NCBI GenBank assembly: GCA_030624325.1
Contig: JAUXKJ010000043.1
Coordinates: 1-5,051 of the forward strand
Direction: 5' to 3'
DNA: 5,051 nt
Source: Nitrososphaerota archaeon
Lineage (GTDB): Archaea > Thermoproteota > Nitrososphaeria > Nitrososphaerales > Nitrosopumilaceae
The notes below the pieces were generated by a model that did not search any database, was not told the DNA's origin, and saw nothing but the letters and a program-made list of their open reading frames with translations. Positions 4,619-5,051 of the stretch are shown in pieces (the stretch's first letter is position 1; each line of letters opens with the position of its first letter). Made by a program: the position numbers and the translations under genes.

Positions 4619-5051
4619 GTGACCGATATTCGAATTCTAGGAAATATAGAACAAGGCCAAAAATTTATCGAATCTACAGAAAAAAAGAAATTTCTTTTTT
4701 CTTTAGTAATATCGTATACCGAAACTTGTGAAATTCCTGACATAACTATTGCTGGAGCTAATCTTGATTTTGTAAAATTTACGCCTGCTGCAGATGCAGA
4801 ATTCCTTCATTATGGCTATTGTAAGTGCATTGATACTATTCCAATGACCCCTGATGGAAAACCTACTCCCGCACTTCTTACCAAAGTTGCCCTTGAAACA
4901 GCTAGTATTCCTCATGTTGTAGTAAATGCTGGAAGCAAAATTCTACCAGAAGTTCCATATTTTGAAACAGGTCTTGAACCAGGAAAAAACATTTCAAAAG
5001 AACCTGCAATGGATCGTTTTTTTGTTCTACGCGCTGTTGATTATGGAAGAA
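4619..5051 (+). CDS. cobT: nicotinate-nucleotide--dimethylbenzimidazole phosphoribosyltransferase family (CobT), 5' part
   Basis: The first 144 codons are present and the gene runs off the window. The protein matches the archaeal CobT-like family (TIGR00303, formerly UPF0284). Recognisable blocks are F-L-F-S-L-V-I-S-Y-T-E-T (26-36), I-A-G-A-N (44-48), F-T-P-A-A-D-A-E-F (54-62), I-P-M-T-P-D-G-K-P-T-P-A-L (74-86), N-A-G-S-K-I-L-P-E-V-P (103-113) and P-G-K-N-I-S-K-E-P-A-M (121-131). CobT transfers phosphoribose from nicotinate mononucleotide to dimethylbenzimidazole, activating the lower ligand of cobalamin. The catalytic Glu known in bacterial CobT lies in the C-terminal part, outside the window. 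The GTG start is forced: an in-frame TAA lies two codons upstream. The gap to the MBL-fold gene is 7 nt, so it is probably co-transcribed. The function is family-based; some archaeal members are unproven enzymes. Confidence 0.87.
   Translation, partial: MTDIRILGNIEQGQKFIESTEKKKFLFSLVISYTETCEIPDITIAGANLDFVKFTPAADAEFLHYGYCKCIDTIPMTPDGKPTPALLTKVALETASIPHVVVNAGSKILPEVPYFETGLEPGKNISKEPAMDRFFVLRAVDYGR
4681..4700. repeat. perfect 20-bp A/T-rich palindrome inside cobT
   Basis: A6-G-A3 is followed directly by its exact reverse complement T3-C-T6, with no spacer, and the match nearly extends one step further on each side. It falls in codons for K-K-K-F-L-F near the N-terminus of CobT. It may simply reflect Lys/Phe codons in an AT-rich genome. 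Confidence 0.6.

Noticed and set aside
4703..4915. 70-codon minus-strand frame
   Set aside because: It is antisense to the CobT family blocks; the plus-strand frame matches a known family throughout.
1..5051. CRISPR array, insertion sequence, integrase site or defence system
   Set aside because: No regularly spaced repeats, terminal inverted repeats, transposase or nuclease-effector genes are visible; every gene is housekeeping or core metabolic type. The tRNA 3' end (about 2282-2306) has no second copy in the window that would suggest an integrated element.

Overview
The window looks like ordinary chromosomal core sequence from an AT-rich archaeon. The archaeal signs are RNA polymerase subunit N (Rpo10), an archaeal-type uS2, the rpoN-eno-rps2-MEMO gene order, a translin/Trax-like protein, a TIGR00303-type CobT, a tRNA gene with no encoded CCA, and TATA-like boxes about 26 bp ahead of starts with little Shine-Dalgarno signal. 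The protein sequences and low GC fit a marine Nitrososphaerota/Thaumarchaeota lineage (Nitrosopumilus-like). That placement is an inference from family resemblance, not a search result. No mobile element, CRISPR array, prophage gene or broken gene was seen.

Left part (1-2170, minus strand): a tightly packed transcription unit read right to left. The order is rpoN (78 aa), eno (412 aa, TTG start, 1-nt gap), rps2/uS2 (207 aa, 9-nt gap), then the first codons of a MEMO1-family gene that leaves the window at base 1. It links transcription, glycolysis/gluconeogenesis and translation in a cluster common in archaea, but rpoK and the uL13/uS9 genes often found with rpoN are not here.

Middle (2171-3355): a divergent intergenic region with one palindromic TTATAA box almost exactly midway between the rpoN start codon and the 5' end of a complete tRNA-Leu(GAG). 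The tRNA faces tail-to-tail, 5 bp away, a 203-aa translin/Trax-like protein that keeps the acidic residues expected of the Trax RNase site. A 131-bp divergent intergenic region follows, then a 47-aa CxxC-x17-CxxC zinc-ribbon microprotein ending at an oligo-T terminator, then a 157-bp AT-rich spacer.

Right part (3356-5051, plus strand): a probable three-gene operon. It has a stand-alone NAD(P)H-hydrate epimerase (nnrE), a glyoxalase II-like metallo-beta-lactamase-fold hydrolase whose GTG start overlaps the nnrE stop by 4 nt, and, after 7 nt, a GTG-started CobT-family gene cut by the window end. Together they suggest nicotinamide-cofactor repair, thioester or related detoxification, and NaMN-dependent cobamide lower-ligand activation under one promoter. 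The functional link between the three is inference.
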